DNA of 64,000 nt, taken from NCBI RefSeq assembly GCF_000972385.1, contig NZ_JXTE01000001.1, positions 236,876 to 300,875 on the forward strand, read 5' to 3'. A program made the position numbers and the translations under genes. Under the pieces are notes generated by a model. That model saw only the letters and a program-made list of their open reading frames with translations. It was not told the DNA's origin and searched no databases. Below, one piece after another: positions 53,606 to 64,000 of this stretch (the stretch's first letter is position 1; every line of letters begins with the position of its first letter). The DNA is from Streptomyces sp. WM6386 (GTDB taxonomy: Bacteria > Actinomycetota > Actinomycetes > Streptomycetales > Streptomycetaceae).

Positions 53606-54311
53606 AGCATTCGGAGCCCTGGCGGCCGGTACCGCCCTGGCCGCCCTCGCCCCCGCCGGCATCGCCGACGCCCACTCCTCGCACCGCCGCGGTCGCCTGA
53701 TCGCCCACGACGACTTCCGCCACGGCCTCGGCCAATGGGCCGTCGAGCTGGAGAAGGGCGGCACCGTCACCGCCTCCCGCGGCACCCTGGACGTCGACGT
53801 ACCGGCAGGCGCGACGATCTGGTTCAAGAAGCGGCTCGAAGGCCCTTACGTCATCGAGTACACGGCCACGCCCGTGTCCGGGGGCGGCGTCAACGACCGG
53901 GTCTCCGACCTCAACAACTTCTGGAACGCGGTCGACGTCCGTTCCCCCGAGGACCTCTTCGCCAGCCAGCGGGGCGGGGCGCTGGCCGAGTACGACTACC
54001 TCAGGACGTACTACGTCGGCTACGGCGCCAACACCAACACCACGACCCGACTGCGGCGCTACGTCGGTGAGGCCGGCGTCCGTCCGCTGATCTACGACTA
54101 CACGGAGCCGCTGCTCGTGGCGAACGAGCCCCACCGGGTCCGGATCGTCTCCGACGGCTCCACCCAGCGGTGGTGGAACAACGGGCGGCTCGTCTTCGAC
54201 TACACCGACCCCGAGCCGTACACGAGTGGGCACTTCGCCTTCCGGACGACGTGGAGCCACTTCCGTCTGAACGACTTCCGAGTGTGGCGGCTGAGCCCTC
54301 AACATCGCTGA
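53589..54311 (+). CDS. Tat-exported DUF6250 protein
   Basis: 240 residues. The Tat-type signal TTTRRAFGALAAGTALAAL is followed by a beta-rich domain of concanavalin-like type (HDDFRHGLGQWAVELEKGG, FRTTWSHFRLNDFRVWRL), the DUF6250 pattern. Function is not established; being fourth in a pectin-degradation operon, it may bind or cut a side chain of rhamnogalacturonan. GTG 53589 has AAAGGAG 9 bases upstream and overlaps the lyase gene by 17 bases. Confidence 0.8.
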   Translation: MTTTRRAFGALAAGTALAALAPAGIADAHSSHRRGRLIAHDDFRHGLGQWAVELEKGGTVTASRGTLDVDVPAGATIWFKKRLEGPYVIEYTATPVSGGGVNDRVSDLNNFWNAVDVRSPEDLFASQRGGALAEYDYLRTYYVGYGANTNTTTRLRRYVGEAGVRPLIYDYTEPLLVANEPHRVRIVSDGSTQRWWNNGRLVFDYTDPEPYTSGHFAFRTTWSHFRLNDFRVWRLSPQHR

Positions 54312-54413
54312 TCGGAGAGGTATTCCGGGCTTGGCCAACACTTTAGGAGTGGCTTATCTCACCGCACGTCAACCCTTCCTTACGGTCGCGTAGGTCACAT
54401 TCGAAGGTGAATC

Positions 54414-55241
54414 ATGCCGGGTGTGGCAGACGATTCGAAGAGTGACAGCAGAACAGTGATCGGGTCGTACGTTGCGGTGGGGGACAGCTTCACCGAGGGC
54501 GTCGGCGATCCCGGCCCCGACGGGGCGTTCGTCGGCTGGGCCGACCGGTTCGCGGTACTTCTCGCGGACCGGCGGCCCGAGGGCGCCTTCACGTACGCCA
54601 ACCTCGCCGTTCGCGGCAAGCTGCTCGACCAGATCGTGGCGGATCAGCTTCCCCAGGCCGTGGCCATCGGCCCGGATCTGGTCTCCTTCAGCGCCGGCGG
54701 CAACGACATCCTCCGACCAGGAACCGACCCCGACGAGGTCGCCGAGCGCTTCGAGCGGGCGATCGCCCGGCTCACCGAGGCGTGCGGCACCGTGATCGTG
54801 ACGACCGGCTTCGACACCCGTGGCGTGCCCGTGCTCAAGCACCTGCGCGGCAAGATCGCCACGTACAACGGACATGTGCGGGCGGTCGCCGACCGCTACG
54901 GCTGTCCCGTCCTCGACCTGTGGTCCCTCAAGACCATCCAGGACCGCAGGGCCTGGGACGGCGATCGGCTCCATCTCTCCGCCGACGGGCACACGCGCGT
55001 GGCGCTGCGCGCCGGTCAGGTGCTCGGCCTGGAGGTCCCGGCCGACCCCGACCAGCCGTGGCCTCCGCTGCCGCCGCGCGGCACGCTCGACGTGCGGCGC
55101 GACGATGTGCACTGGGCGCGCGAGTACCTGGTGCCGTGGATCGGGCGGCGGTTGCGCGGCGAGTCCTCGGGCGACCATGTGACGGCCAAGGGCGCGCTGT
55201 CGCCGGACGACATCAAGATGCGGATCGCCCCGGTGGCGTGA
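54414..55241 (+). CDS. Cytoplasmic SGNH/GDSL hydrolase
   Basis: 275 residues, no signal peptide. SGNH blocks: VAVGDSFTEGVGD (Ser nucleophile), LAVRGKLLDQ (Gly), SAGGNDILRPG (Asn) and WDGDRLHLSADGH (Asp/His). Members hydrolyse esters of many kinds. A C-terminal segment (DDVHWAREYLVPWIGRRLRG) is typical of actinobacterial members. GAAGGTG precedes the ATG. The 100-bp spacer after the DUF6250 gene implies its own promoter. Confidence 0.87.
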   Translation: MPGVADDSKSDSRTVIGSYVAVGDSFTEGVGDPGPDGAFVGWADRFAVLLADRRPEGAFTYANLAVRGKLLDQIVADQLPQAVAIGPDLVSFSAGGNDILRPGTDPDEVAERFERAIARLTEACGTVIVTTGFDTRGVPVLKHLRGKIATYNGHVRAVADRYGCPVLDLWSLKTIQDRRAWDGDRLHLSADGHTRVALRAGQVLGLEVPADPDQPWPPLPPRGTLDVRRDDVHWAREYLVPWIGRRLRGESSGDHVTAKGALSPDDIKMRIAPVA

Positions 55242-55283
55242 TGGCGGTACGGGGCTGTGCGGCAAGGGCTCGACCAGTGAGGT

Positions 55284-55308
55284 GACCGCGCGGGAGTGGT
55301 GCGCGGTC
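55284..55308 (+). terminator. Hairpin after SGNH hydrolase gene
   Basis: GACCGCGC / GCGCGGTC, 8-bp perfect stem with a 9-base loop, 42 bases after the stop. A second stem GGGATGACGG / CCGTCATCCC (55328-55351) lies further on, 24 bases before the next start, and could be a leader structure of that gene. Confidence 0.6.
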
Positions 55309-55374
55309 CGGTCCTGGGGCCGGTGTCGGGATGACGGCACACCGTCATCCCACTCCCGGAAGGACCGGACGCGC

Positions 55375-56130
55375 ATGCCCGTTCCCCGTACGGCCGTCAC
55401 GGCGATCGCCGTCGTCCTCCTGGCCCTGGGCCTCCCCGCCGTCGCCGCACCCTGGGCCGCCGCCGCGGGCGGTGCCGTCCCCGCGGTGCGCGTCACGTCG
55501 GCGCCCGCCACCGTCACCGTGACCGGCGAGGGCAGCGCCGTCGGAGAGCCCGACATCGCGGTGGTCGGCGCCGGCGTGGAGGCCACCGCCAAGACCACCC
55601 AGGCCGCGCTGGACGCGCAGAACGAGGCGGCCGCCGCTCTGCTGAAGGCGGTGCGCGCCCAGGGGATCGCCGACCGGGACATCCGTACCGAGAACGTCTC
55701 CCTCAGCCCCGTCCACGACTACCAGGACGGCGAGTCGACGCTGAAGGGCTACCGGGCCGCGCAGTCCTTCTCGATCAAGGTGCGCGAGGTGGCGACCACC
55801 GGCGTCCTGATCACGGCCGTCACCGAGGCCACGGGCGACGCGGGCCGCGTCAACTCCGTCGTCTTCGACCTCGACGACCGCCGCCCGCTCCAGGCCCGCG
55901 CCCGCAAGGCCGCGTACCAGGACGCCCACGCCAAGGCCGCGCAGTACGCCGAGCTCGGCGGCCACCGCCTGGGTCGCCTCGTCTCGCTCAGCGAGGGCGG
56001 CACCGGGTACGTCCTCCCGATGCCACCGGCCTTTGGGGACGCGCCGGGCGCAGGCATCGGCGCGGTACCGCTCGCACCGGGGGAGATCAGGGCGACGGCC
56101 TCGGTCACGGCGGTGTACGCACTGGACTGA
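55375..56130 (+). CDS. Secreted SIMPL-domain protein (DUF541)
   Basis: 251 residues with a signal peptide (AVTAIAVVLLALGLPAVAAPWAAAA). The SIMPL/BP26-type domain starts at VTVTGEGSAVGEPDIAVVGAGVEA and continues with DIRTENVSLSPVHDYQDG and ARKAAYQDAHAKAAQYAELGG. Members form channel-like oligomers or are periplasmic proteins of unknown role. ATG 55375 has GGAAGGA about 11 bases upstream. Confidence 0.88.
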   Translation: MPVPRTAVTAIAVVLLALGLPAVAAPWAAAAGGAVPAVRVTSAPATVTVTGEGSAVGEPDIAVVGAGVEATAKTTQAALDAQNEAAAALLKAVRAQGIADRDIRTENVSLSPVHDYQDGESTLKGYRAAQSFSIKVREVATTGVLITAVTEATGDAGRVNSVVFDLDDRRPLQARARKAAYQDAHAKAAQYAELGGHRLGRLVSLSEGGTGYVLPMPPAFGDAPGAGIGAVPLAPGEIRATASVTAVYALD

Positions 56131-56163
56131 GGAACCGTCCGTGTGCGGACGGGCCCGGGACAG

Positions 56164-56577
56164 CTACGCCCGGATCCACCGCCGCAGCGCCTCGACCGTG
56201 TTCTCCGGCGAAGAGTTGAAGCACAGCCGGATCCCGGGGGCCTCCTCGGTGAGCACGTTGACCAGCCGTTCGAACAGTACGGTGTGCTCCGGCGCCATCC
56301 GTACGCCGCCTCCGATCACCGCCAAGCCGAACGCATCCGCTCGCAGCTGTTCCCGCACGGTCGCCTCGGAGCGGTCCGGATCGGTGTCGATCAGACAGGG
56401 GACCACATCGAACCCCGCCTCGCGCAGCGCCGTGTGCGCCGCCTCGATCCGGGCGGTGAAGGCCACCTCGTCGACGCCTTCGGGCATCCGGCTGTAGTCG
56501 AGCGCACGCGGGTGCAGTCCGACGGACAGCGCCTTCGTCGTGCCGGGCAGGGGAGGTGAGGCAGTCGGTAAGACCAC
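56164..56577 (-). CDS. Small conserved-looking protein with TTA codon at codon 3
   Basis: 137 residues from GTG 56577, with GAGAGGG about 8 bases upstream. An alpha/beta layout is visible: LSVGLHPRALDYSRMPEGVDE, a helix, FDVVPCLIDTDPD, FGLAVIGGGVRMAPEHTVLFE and LCFNSSPENTVEALRRWI. I do not recognise a named family. The third codon is TTA (56569-56571), which in Streptomyces depends on the bldA tRNA, so translation may be limited to development; a later start would remove this. It converges on the SIMPL gene. Confidence 0.65.
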   Translation of the reverse strand: MVLPTASPPLPGTTKALSVGLHPRALDYSRMPEGVDEVAFTARIEAAHTALREAGFDVVPCLIDTDPDRSEATVREQLRADAFGLAVIGGGVRMAPEHTVLFERLVNVLTEEAPGIRLCFNSSPENTVEALRRWIRA

Positions 56578-56657
56578 GGGCGGGGCCCTCTCTGCGGACG
56601 GGGTCGGATCCGGCTCTGCGGGGGCGCCGCTCCATGCGCAGGGCCGGTGCGGCCCCC

Positions 56658-57278
56658 TCAGCGCTCCTGTGCGCTCAACGTCCCGGCTCCCAGGCAGAGT
56701 TCCCGGGCCAGGGCCTCGTCCACCCACTCCTGCGCGCGGGACCGGGACACGGCCCCCGGGTAGGACGTCAGCTGTACGGCGAGACCGTCGAGCAGGGCGG
56801 TGAGGCGCAGGGCCGCGCCGTCCGGGTCGGGGCAGTGGAACTCGCCCGCGGTCATGCCCTCCCTGACGACCTCGGCGATCGCCGCCTTCCACCGTCTGTC
56901 GAGGTCCCGGGTGACCTCCTGCAGAGCGGGCTCGCGCAGCGCCGCCGCCCAGCCCTCGATCCACAGCCGCCAGCCCTTGGCCTGGCCGGTCGGGGCGTAC
57001 CAGCGCACGGCGGACCGCAGCCGGCGCAGCGCGGTCGTGCGGCGGCCGAGCAGCTTGCGCAGCTGTGCGAGGTCGTCCTCCGCGGCGTGCCGGAACGCGG
57101 CGGCGACCAGCTGCTCCTTCGTCGAGAAGTGGTACAGCACCAGCGCGTTGCTGACCCCGAGCGCCGAGGCCACGTCGGCGATCCTGACCGCCGCCACGCC
57201 CCGCGCCTCGATCTGCTCGACGGCGGCCCGCAGCAACTCCGCACGCCGCTCGGCCACGCTCAACCGCACTCTCGCCAC
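56658..57278 (-). CDS. TetR-family regulator
   Basis: 206 residues. N-terminal HTH IEARGVAAVRIADVASALGVSNALVLYHFSTKEQLVAAAF is the standard TetR form; the C-terminal ligand domain (about 60-200) is variable. GTG start at 57278. It lies downstream of the dehydrogenase gene on the same strand, across a repeat-filled spacer. A TACTGA/TCAGTA inverted repeat upstream of that dehydrogenase is a possible target. Confidence 0.88.
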   Translation of the reverse strand: MARVRLSVAERRAELLRAAVEQIEARGVAAVRIADVASALGVSNALVLYHFSTKEQLVAAAFRHAAEDDLAQLRKLLGRRTTALRRLRSAVRWYAPTGQAKGWRLWIEGWAAALREPALQEVTRDLDRRWKAAIAEVVREGMTAGEFHCPDPDGAALRLTALLDGLAVQLTSYPGAVSRSRAQEWVDEALARELCLGAGTLSAQER

Positions 57279-57784
57279 GCGGCCACCCTATCGAGGCAGC
57301 GCCTCGGACCGCCGAGGGGCCGCAGTCGTCGGAACGGCCGGAACAGCACGGATGCCGCCGGTACCGGCCGAGGCGTCGCCGTGGCCGCCCCCGCCGCACG
57401 CCGACGGCCCGAAGGCCGACTCCGTCTTCGGCCGATGCGCCGACCAGGCTGACCCCGCCACCGGCCGATGCGCCGACCAGGCTGATCCCGCCACCGGTTC
57501 GATGCGCCGACGAGGCTGACCCCGCCACCGGCCGATGCGCCGAAGACGCCGTCACCGGCCCGACCGAACCGCCGAGTTCTACTGCGCCGGCGTCGGCCGA
57601 ACCGCGACACGCCCCTCTCGCCGACAGGGCCGGGCTACCGGAGGCACCTTGCGCCGGCATCCACTGCGTGCTGGAGACCGCTTCCGTCGGCCTCCGCTGC
57701 ACCACTGGAAGCCCGCTTTCGCCGGCGTCCGCCGAACCGAGGGGACTCACCCCGCCGTATCCGCCGCACCGCCGGAGGCAACCG
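57279..57784. repeat. Gene-free spacer with 33-bp tandem repeats
   Basis: No gene fits this 506-bp stretch. It contains tandem units of CCGATGCGCCGACCAGGCTG then ACCCCGCCACCGG at 57432-57464, 57465-57497, 57498-57531 (34 bp) and a 27-bp short copy 57532-57558. Degenerate GCCGG/CCGNC-rich relatives extend to about 57780. Translations of it give only repetitive low-complexity peptides. Confidence 0.8.
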
Positions 57785-58963
57785 TCACCGGTACCACCCG
57801 AACCGTTCCGCGATCACCGGCAGCCGGTCCGCGGCGATCGCGTGTGCGGCGGCGCGCGGTGACGTCCCGTCGGTCTCCGCGCGGGCCAGCATCAGCTCGA
57901 CGAGAGCCCGCATGGCGCGGCGGGTGTGCGCGAACGCCTCCTCCGCGTCGGCGCCGATGTCGCCGAACAGGGTCCACCACCACCAGGCGTTCGTCCCGGA
58001 GTTCACGACCACGTCGGGCAGCACGGTGACGCCCCGCGCGGCCAGCAGCGCCTCCGCCGCGGGCAGGACGGGCATGTTCGCGGCCTCGACGATCCAGCGG
58101 GCGGTGATCCGCCCCTGGTTCGAGGCGTCGATCGCGTACGACACCGCCGCGGGCACCAGCACCTCCGCGTCGGCGGACAGCCAGGCGTCGCCCGGCAGTT
58201 CACGGTCGCCGGGGCGCAGTACGGCACGGTCCACGGTGCCGTACGTGTCCCGCGCGGCGAGCAGCGCCTCGACGTCGAGGCCGGCGGGGTTGACGATCGT
58301 GCCCTTGATGTCGGCGACGGCCACGACGTCGAGTCCCGCGCGCGCGAGGAACCGCGCCGTGGCTGCGCCCATCGTGCCGAGGCCCTGCACCGCGACCCGC
58401 GTCCCCACGTACGGCACCCCGGCCCGGTCCAGGGCGGCGAGCACCGACTCCGCGACCCCGCAGCCGCCCGCCAGTTCGTCGAGCCCGATGCCGTCCACCT
58501 CGACCGCGAACGCCTGCGCGAGCCGTCGCCGGGCCGCCGTCTCGTCGTCGAGCAGCGGATACACGGCCTGGATCGAGGAGACGAGCCCCGCCTCGGTCGC
58601 CGCCCGGTCCACGAGGTCCTGGGTGAGGCCGAGGTCCTCGCCGGTGGTCCAGAAACTCTCGACGTACGGTCGCATCGCGCGCAGGAAACGCACAAGGATC
58701 CCGTACGAATCCGGCTCCCGGGGATCGCAGTCGATGCCGCCCTTCGCGCCGCCCAGGGGGATGTAGCGCCCCTCGGGGTCGTAGTGCAGCGCTTCCTTCA
58801 TCGTCATCCCGCGGGCCAGCCCGGTGACCTCGTCCAGGGTGCAGCCCTCGCGCATGCGCAGCCCGCCGCTGGACACGCCGCGCACCAGCCGGTCGACGAC
58901 CAGGAAGCCCTGGCGGCCGGTGACGTGGTCGGTCCAGGTGAGCGACAGCAGGGGGGTGGTCAT
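57785..58963 (-). CDS. Glu/Leu/Phe/Val-type amino-acid dehydrogenase
   Basis: 392 residues. N-terminal dimerisation/substrate domain with GLRMREGCTLDEVTGLARGMTMKEAL and the catalytic region PLGGAKGGIDCDPRE (Lys). Then a Rossmann domain with VAVQGLGTMGAATARFLARAG, and EAANMPVLPAAEALLAARGV. The enzyme oxidatively deaminates an amino acid with NAD(P). Substrate choice (Glu or branched-chain) is uncertain. ATG 58963 has AGGAGAAG 7 bases upstream. A palindrome sits 21 bases before the start. Confidence 0.88.
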   Translation of the reverse strand: MTTPLLSLTWTDHVTGRQGFLVVDRLVRGVSSGGLRMREGCTLDEVTGLARGMTMKEALHYDPEGRYIPLGGAKGGIDCDPREPDSYGILVRFLRAMRPYVESFWTTGEDLGLTQDLVDRAATEAGLVSSIQAVYPLLDDETAARRRLAQAFAVEVDGIGLDELAGGCGVAESVLAALDRAGVPYVGTRVAVQGLGTMGAATARFLARAGLDVVAVADIKGTIVNPAGLDVEALLAARDTYGTVDRAVLRPGDRELPGDAWLSADAEVLVPAAVSYAIDASNQGRITARWIVEAANMPVLPAAEALLAARGVTVLPDVVVNSGTNAWWWWTLFGDIGADAEEAFAHTRRAMRALVELMLARAETDGTSPRAAAHAIAADRLPVIAERFGWYR

Positions 58964-58983
58964 GAGGGCTTCTCCTGGTCGAT

Positions 58984-59003
58984 TACTGAATGGTGAGTCA
59001 GTA
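58984..59003. promoter_or_regulatory. Candidate TetR-type operator
   Basis: TACTGA-N8-TCAGTA, 21-40 bases upstream of the dehydrogenase start, within its promoter region. The overall text TTACTGAATGGTGAGTCAGT resembles TetR-regulator sites. Confidence 0.55.
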
Positions 59004-59045
59004 TCGTGAGGCGGTCGGGGCGCTGTCAACGCGCGGCGAAACCGG

Positions 59046-59088
59046 TTGACGGGTCCGGAGCCGGGACTGTTAGGTTCCCTTTGGGAAC
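59046..59088 (+). promoter_or_regulatory. Promoter with overlapping palindrome for MOSC gene
   Basis: TTGACG (59046-59051) and TAGGTT (59071-59076), 19 bases apart, fit a housekeeping -35/-10 pair. A perfect inverted repeat GTTCCC-TTT-GGGAAC (59074-59088) covers the -10 and the expected start point. The gene begins 27 bases further on. Confidence 0.55.
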
Positions 59089-59115
59089 GTACTGACGTCG
59101 GATGGGGGCGGGGAC

Positions 59116-59955
59116 GTGGCGAACGTCGTCGAGTTGTCGTACTACCCGGTCAAGGGCTGCGCCGGGATCTCGGCGAGCGAGGCGATGGTGACGCCGGCCG
59201 GGCTCGCCCACGACCGCGCCTTCATGGTCGTGAGCGACGAAGGGGTGTTCCGGACACAGCGCCGCGACCCGCGACTCGCGCTGATCCTGCCCGGCATCGA
59301 CGCCGCGGGCCAGCGGCTCACGCTGCGCGCACCGGACCATGGCGAGGTGGCCGTCGACGTCGACACCACCGGAGCGCGCCGGCCCGTCGAACTGTTCGGG
59401 AAGCCGTTCCGGGGCATCGACCAGGGCGACTCCGTGGCGCAGTGGCTCACCGACGTGCTCGGCGTCCCGAGCAGGCTCGTCCGGGTACCGCCCGAGCACG
59501 ACCGGGTGACCGACGGCAGAACGCCGGGCACCGCCGGCTGGGCGGACAGCGGCGCGCTGCACGTAGTGTCGCGCTCCAGCCTCGACCTGCTCAACGAGAA
59601 GATCGCCGAGCGTGGCGGGGAGCCCCTGTCGATGAACCGCTTCCGCCCCAACATCGTGATCGGCGGCTGGGACACCCCGCACACCGAGGACCGCGCCCAC
59701 CGCATGCTCATCGGCGACACCGAACTCGCCTACGCGAAGCTCGCCGTCCGCTGTGCCGTCACCCTGGTCGACCAGGAGCGCGGCGCCAAGGGCGGCCCGG
59801 AACCCATCCGCACCCTGGCCAGCTACCGCCGCGGCGCCGTCGGCACCGTGTTCGGCGTGAAGTTCTCCGTGCTGCGGCAGGGCAAGATGGCGGTCGGCGA
59901 CGAGGTCGACGTCACGGCGTGGGGCGCTGGCGACATGGCGTTCACCCGGCCGTGA
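59116..59955 (+). CDS. MOSC-domain protein
   Basis: 279 residues. An N-terminal MOSC beta-barrel (VVELSYYPVKGCAGISASEAMVTPAGLAHDRAFMV) is followed by the MOSC domain with FRPNIVIGGW, RCAVTLVDQERG and the C-terminal GVKFSVLRQGKMAVGDEV. MOSC proteins bind molybdenum cofactor and include reductases such as YcbX/mARC. The position of the usual cofactor-binding cysteine is likely C253 or nearby in VRCAVT. GTG start at 59116; the motif-rich promoter upstream suggests regulation. Confidence 0.87.
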   Translation: MANVVELSYYPVKGCAGISASEAMVTPAGLAHDRAFMVVSDEGVFRTQRRDPRLALILPGIDAAGQRLTLRAPDHGEVAVDVDTTGARRPVELFGKPFRGIDQGDSVAQWLTDVLGVPSRLVRVPPEHDRVTDGRTPGTAGWADSGALHVVSRSSLDLLNEKIAERGGEPLSMNRFRPNIVIGGWDTPHTEDRAHRMLIGDTELAYAKLAVRCAVTLVDQERGAKGGPEPIRTLASYRRGAVGTVFGVKFSVLRQGKMAVGDEVDVTAWGAGDMAFTRP

Positions 59956-60026
59956 CCAGGGCGATCCTGGTTTGTCGGAGGGGCCGACCATAATGGAGGG
60001 CCTCACCGACTCCATCTGGAGGTACC

Positions 60027-61262
60027 GTGTCCGGTTTCCGTTCCCTGAGCTCCGGGCTCCGCGCGCTGCAGCCCGCGGCCTTCGGCGTGGACCCGAGCGG
60101 TGAGCGCCTCGCGCGCATCCGTAGATCCCCGCACTTCAAGGACGGGGTCTTCCAGAACCCGGGCGGCGTCGCCCGGATCCGGCCCTCCGGCTCGACGGTG
60201 GAGTTCGCGAAGGTCTTCTTCGACAAGGACGAGCGTCCCCGCCGCGCCCCCGGGGGTCGGATCCCCGTGCACCCCACCACCCTCGCCGACATCGCCCGGC
60301 CACCGGCCACCGGACTGCGGCTGACCTGGATGGGGCACTCCAGCGTGCTCGCGGAGATCGACGGACAGCGGGTGCTCTTCGACCCGGTGTGGGGCGAGCG
60401 CTGCTCCCCGTTCCCCTTCGCAGGCCCCAAGCGCCTCCACCCGGCCCCCCTGCCGCTGGCCGCGCTCGGCCCGGTCGACGTGGTCGTCATCTCGCACGAC
60501 CACTACGACCACCTGGACATGCCCTCCATCAAGGCGCTGACCGGCACCGACACCCTCTTCGCGGTGCCGCTCGGCGTCGGCGCCCACCTGGAGCACTGGG
60601 GCGTCTCCGCCGACCGGCTGCGCGAACTGGACTGGCACGAGGCGACCAAGGTCGGCGGCCTCACCCTGACCGCCACCCCGGCCCGCCACTTCTGCGGCCG
60701 CGGCCTGCGCAACACCCAGCACACCCTCTGGGCCTCCTGGGTCGTCGCCGGCGAGGAGCACCGGGTCTTCCACAGCGGCGACACCGGCTACTTCGAGGGC
60801 TTCAAGGACATCGGCGCCGAGCACGGCCCGTTCGACGCCACCATGATCCAGATCGGCGCCTACAGCGACTTCTGGCCCGACATCCACATGACACCCGAGG
60901 AGGGCATGCGCGCCCACCTCGACCTCCAGGGCGGACCGTCGGCCGGACCGATGCTGCCGATCCACTGGGCGACCTTCAACCTGGCCACGCACGCGTGGGC
61001 GGACCCGGGGGAGGGCACGCTCGCGGCCGCCCGCAGGGAAGGGGCCCGGGTCGCCGTGCCCCGGCCGGGCGAGCCCTTCGAGCCCACCGCCGAGACCGTG
61101 CCGGGCGATCCGTGGTGGCGAGGTGTCGCGTCGGTGCCGGCGGGTGGGTGGCCCGCGGACGGCGTGGGCACCGAGGCGGGCCCGGCGACCGACACGGCCC
61201 GTGACATTCCCGGTGTCGCGACCGAGGGCACCGGAGAGCCCGAACCCGTGCCCGCGGGCTGA
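60027..61262 (+). CDS. MBL-fold metallo-hydrolase (NAPE-PLD/UlaG-like)
   Basis: 411 residues. Metal-binding motif SHDHYDHLD (HxHxDH form), preceded by WMGHSSVLAEIDGQRVLFDPVW, and followed by ARHFCGRG, HSGDTGYF and LPIHWATF. This is the pattern of bacterial NAPE-PLD-like and UlaG-like hydrolases, which act on phosphodiesters or lactones. The C-terminal 60 residues are Pro/Gly-rich and low in complexity. GGAGG lies 5 bases before GTG 60027. Confidence 0.88.
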   Translation: MSGFRSLSSGLRALQPAAFGVDPSGERLARIRRSPHFKDGVFQNPGGVARIRPSGSTVEFAKVFFDKDERPRRAPGGRIPVHPTTLADIARPPATGLRLTWMGHSSVLAEIDGQRVLFDPVWGERCSPFPFAGPKRLHPAPLPLAALGPVDVVVISHDHYDHLDMPSIKALTGTDTLFAVPLGVGAHLEHWGVSADRLRELDWHEATKVGGLTLTATPARHFCGRGLRNTQHTLWASWVVAGEEHRVFHSGDTGYFEGFKDIGAEHGPFDATMIQIGAYSDFWPDIHMTPEEGMRAHLDLQGGPSAGPMLPIHWATFNLATHAWADPGEGTLAAARREGARVAVPRPGEPFEPTAETVPGDPWWRGVASVPAGGWPADGVGTEAGPATDTARDIPGVATEGTGEPEPVPAG

Positions 61263-61288
61263 TCCCGGGCCGAACAGCGGCTGACGGC

Positions 61289-61321
61289 GAGGGCCGGAGA
61301 GCGTCATGCTCTCCGGCCCTC
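61289..61321 (+). terminator. Terminator after metallo-hydrolase gene
   Basis: Perfect 14-bp stem GAGGGCCGGAGAGC / GCTCTCCGGCCCTC with the loop GTCAT, 26 bases past the stop. Confidence 0.9.
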
Positions 61322-61693
61322 GCCGTCTTCTCGTGACCGCTTCTGACCAGGTTCGATCGAAGTCCGCTCGTTCCGGAACGGACACCCGAGGGGCTTATCG
61401 GGCTGTCGTACGAAGCCTCATACCAGAGCGGGACGCTCTCCGTGCCAGTTTGTCAACTGCCCACCGCACATGTTGCGTTGCCGACTACTGTGAGTGTCCG
61501 TCGGGCGACGCAGGGCCGCTTTTTTCGGCGCTCTCGACCGACGCCGCGATGGCGCACACCCCGCCGGGGGCGTCATGGGAATCAGACCGGATCAGGGAGC
61601 GGGGCCCGGTAGGTGCAGCCGCGAGCCGGAGGAGGGAGTCGACGCGATGGGGATCCCCCCAGCTCGACCGCAACCGGGCACCGGGGGAAGCCG
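61322..61693 (+). other. Leader region upstream of sensor-kinase-like gene
   Basis: 372 bp with no confident gene. It contains an AT-richer patch around 61440-61500 (probable promoter zone), a T6 run (61520-61525) and a tiny frame MGIPPARPQPGTGGSR (61647-61697), with GGAGGAGGGAG about 9 bases upstream, whose TGA overlaps a GTG at 61694. That would couple it to the next gene. The T6 run has no good stem before it. Confidence 0.45.

Positions 61694-64000
<2,307 letters not shown>

Noticed and set aside
56164..57750. A single 528-residue protein spanning the small TTA protein and the TetR region
   Set aside because: Only the last 137 residues look like a real protein; the rest is the shadow of the TetR gene and the tandem repeats.

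Overview
The window is high-GC actinobacterial DNA, almost certainly from Streptomyces. The signs are very high GC at third codon positions, many GTG starts, ATGA/GTGA gene overlaps, a complete hopanoid locus, and several actinobacterial small proteins. From memory the order resembles the SCO6740-SCO6771 part of the S. coelicolor chromosome, but I could not run a comparison. No rRNA, tRNA, CRISPR array or phage was seen. One intact insertion sequence is present.

Layout. 1-6.6 kb: the tail of a secreted X-Pro peptidase, an M14 carboxypeptidase, a BCCT osmolyte transporter, a D-amino-acid oxidase and an amidase-like protein. 6.9-11.1 kb: an ABC-F ATPase and a secreted serine hydrolase that converge on a shared CTAG stop, into which an IS630-family element has inserted. 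11.3-19.1 kb: Tex, a 43-residue LPFR protein, a SCO6745-family protein, a GlxA/AraC regulator and its DJ-1 paralogue separated by 36-bp tandem repeats, a crotonase without the usual catalytic glutamates, a membrane protein and an anti-sigma-like ATPase. 19.1-21.9 kb: idi, a cation efflux protein and galE.

22.2-29.3 kb: a seven-gene block with two CDP-alcohol phosphotransferases, a nucleotidyltransferase, a glycerol-1-phosphate-dehydrogenase-like enzyme, a glycosyltransferase and a TagGH-like ABC exporter. It reads as an export system for a phosphodiester-linked, teichoic-acid-like surface polymer, and it is the best candidate here for an undescribed system. 29.6-43.3 kb: the hopanoid locus. 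HpnC/D/E make squalene, Shc makes hopene, HpnH/G/O build the aminated C35 side chain, and IspG, DXS and a polyprenyl synthase supply precursor. It ends with an XRE-cupin regulator and a 40-residue membrane protein, preceded by two phased palindromes.

43.3-47.8 kb: a PTP-like phosphatase, a GH36 alpha-galactosidase, and a LysM-M23 peptidase under a ydaO-type c-di-AMP riboswitch. 47.9-54.3 kb: a four-gene secreted rhamnogalacturonan-degrading operon behind a LacI-type operator. 54.4-64 kb: an SGNH hydrolase, a SIMPL protein, a small protein whose proposed start gives it a TTA codon, a TetR regulator, a Glu/Leu dehydrogenase, a MOSC protein, a metallo-hydrolase, and the start of a large sensor-kinase-like protein cut by the window edge.
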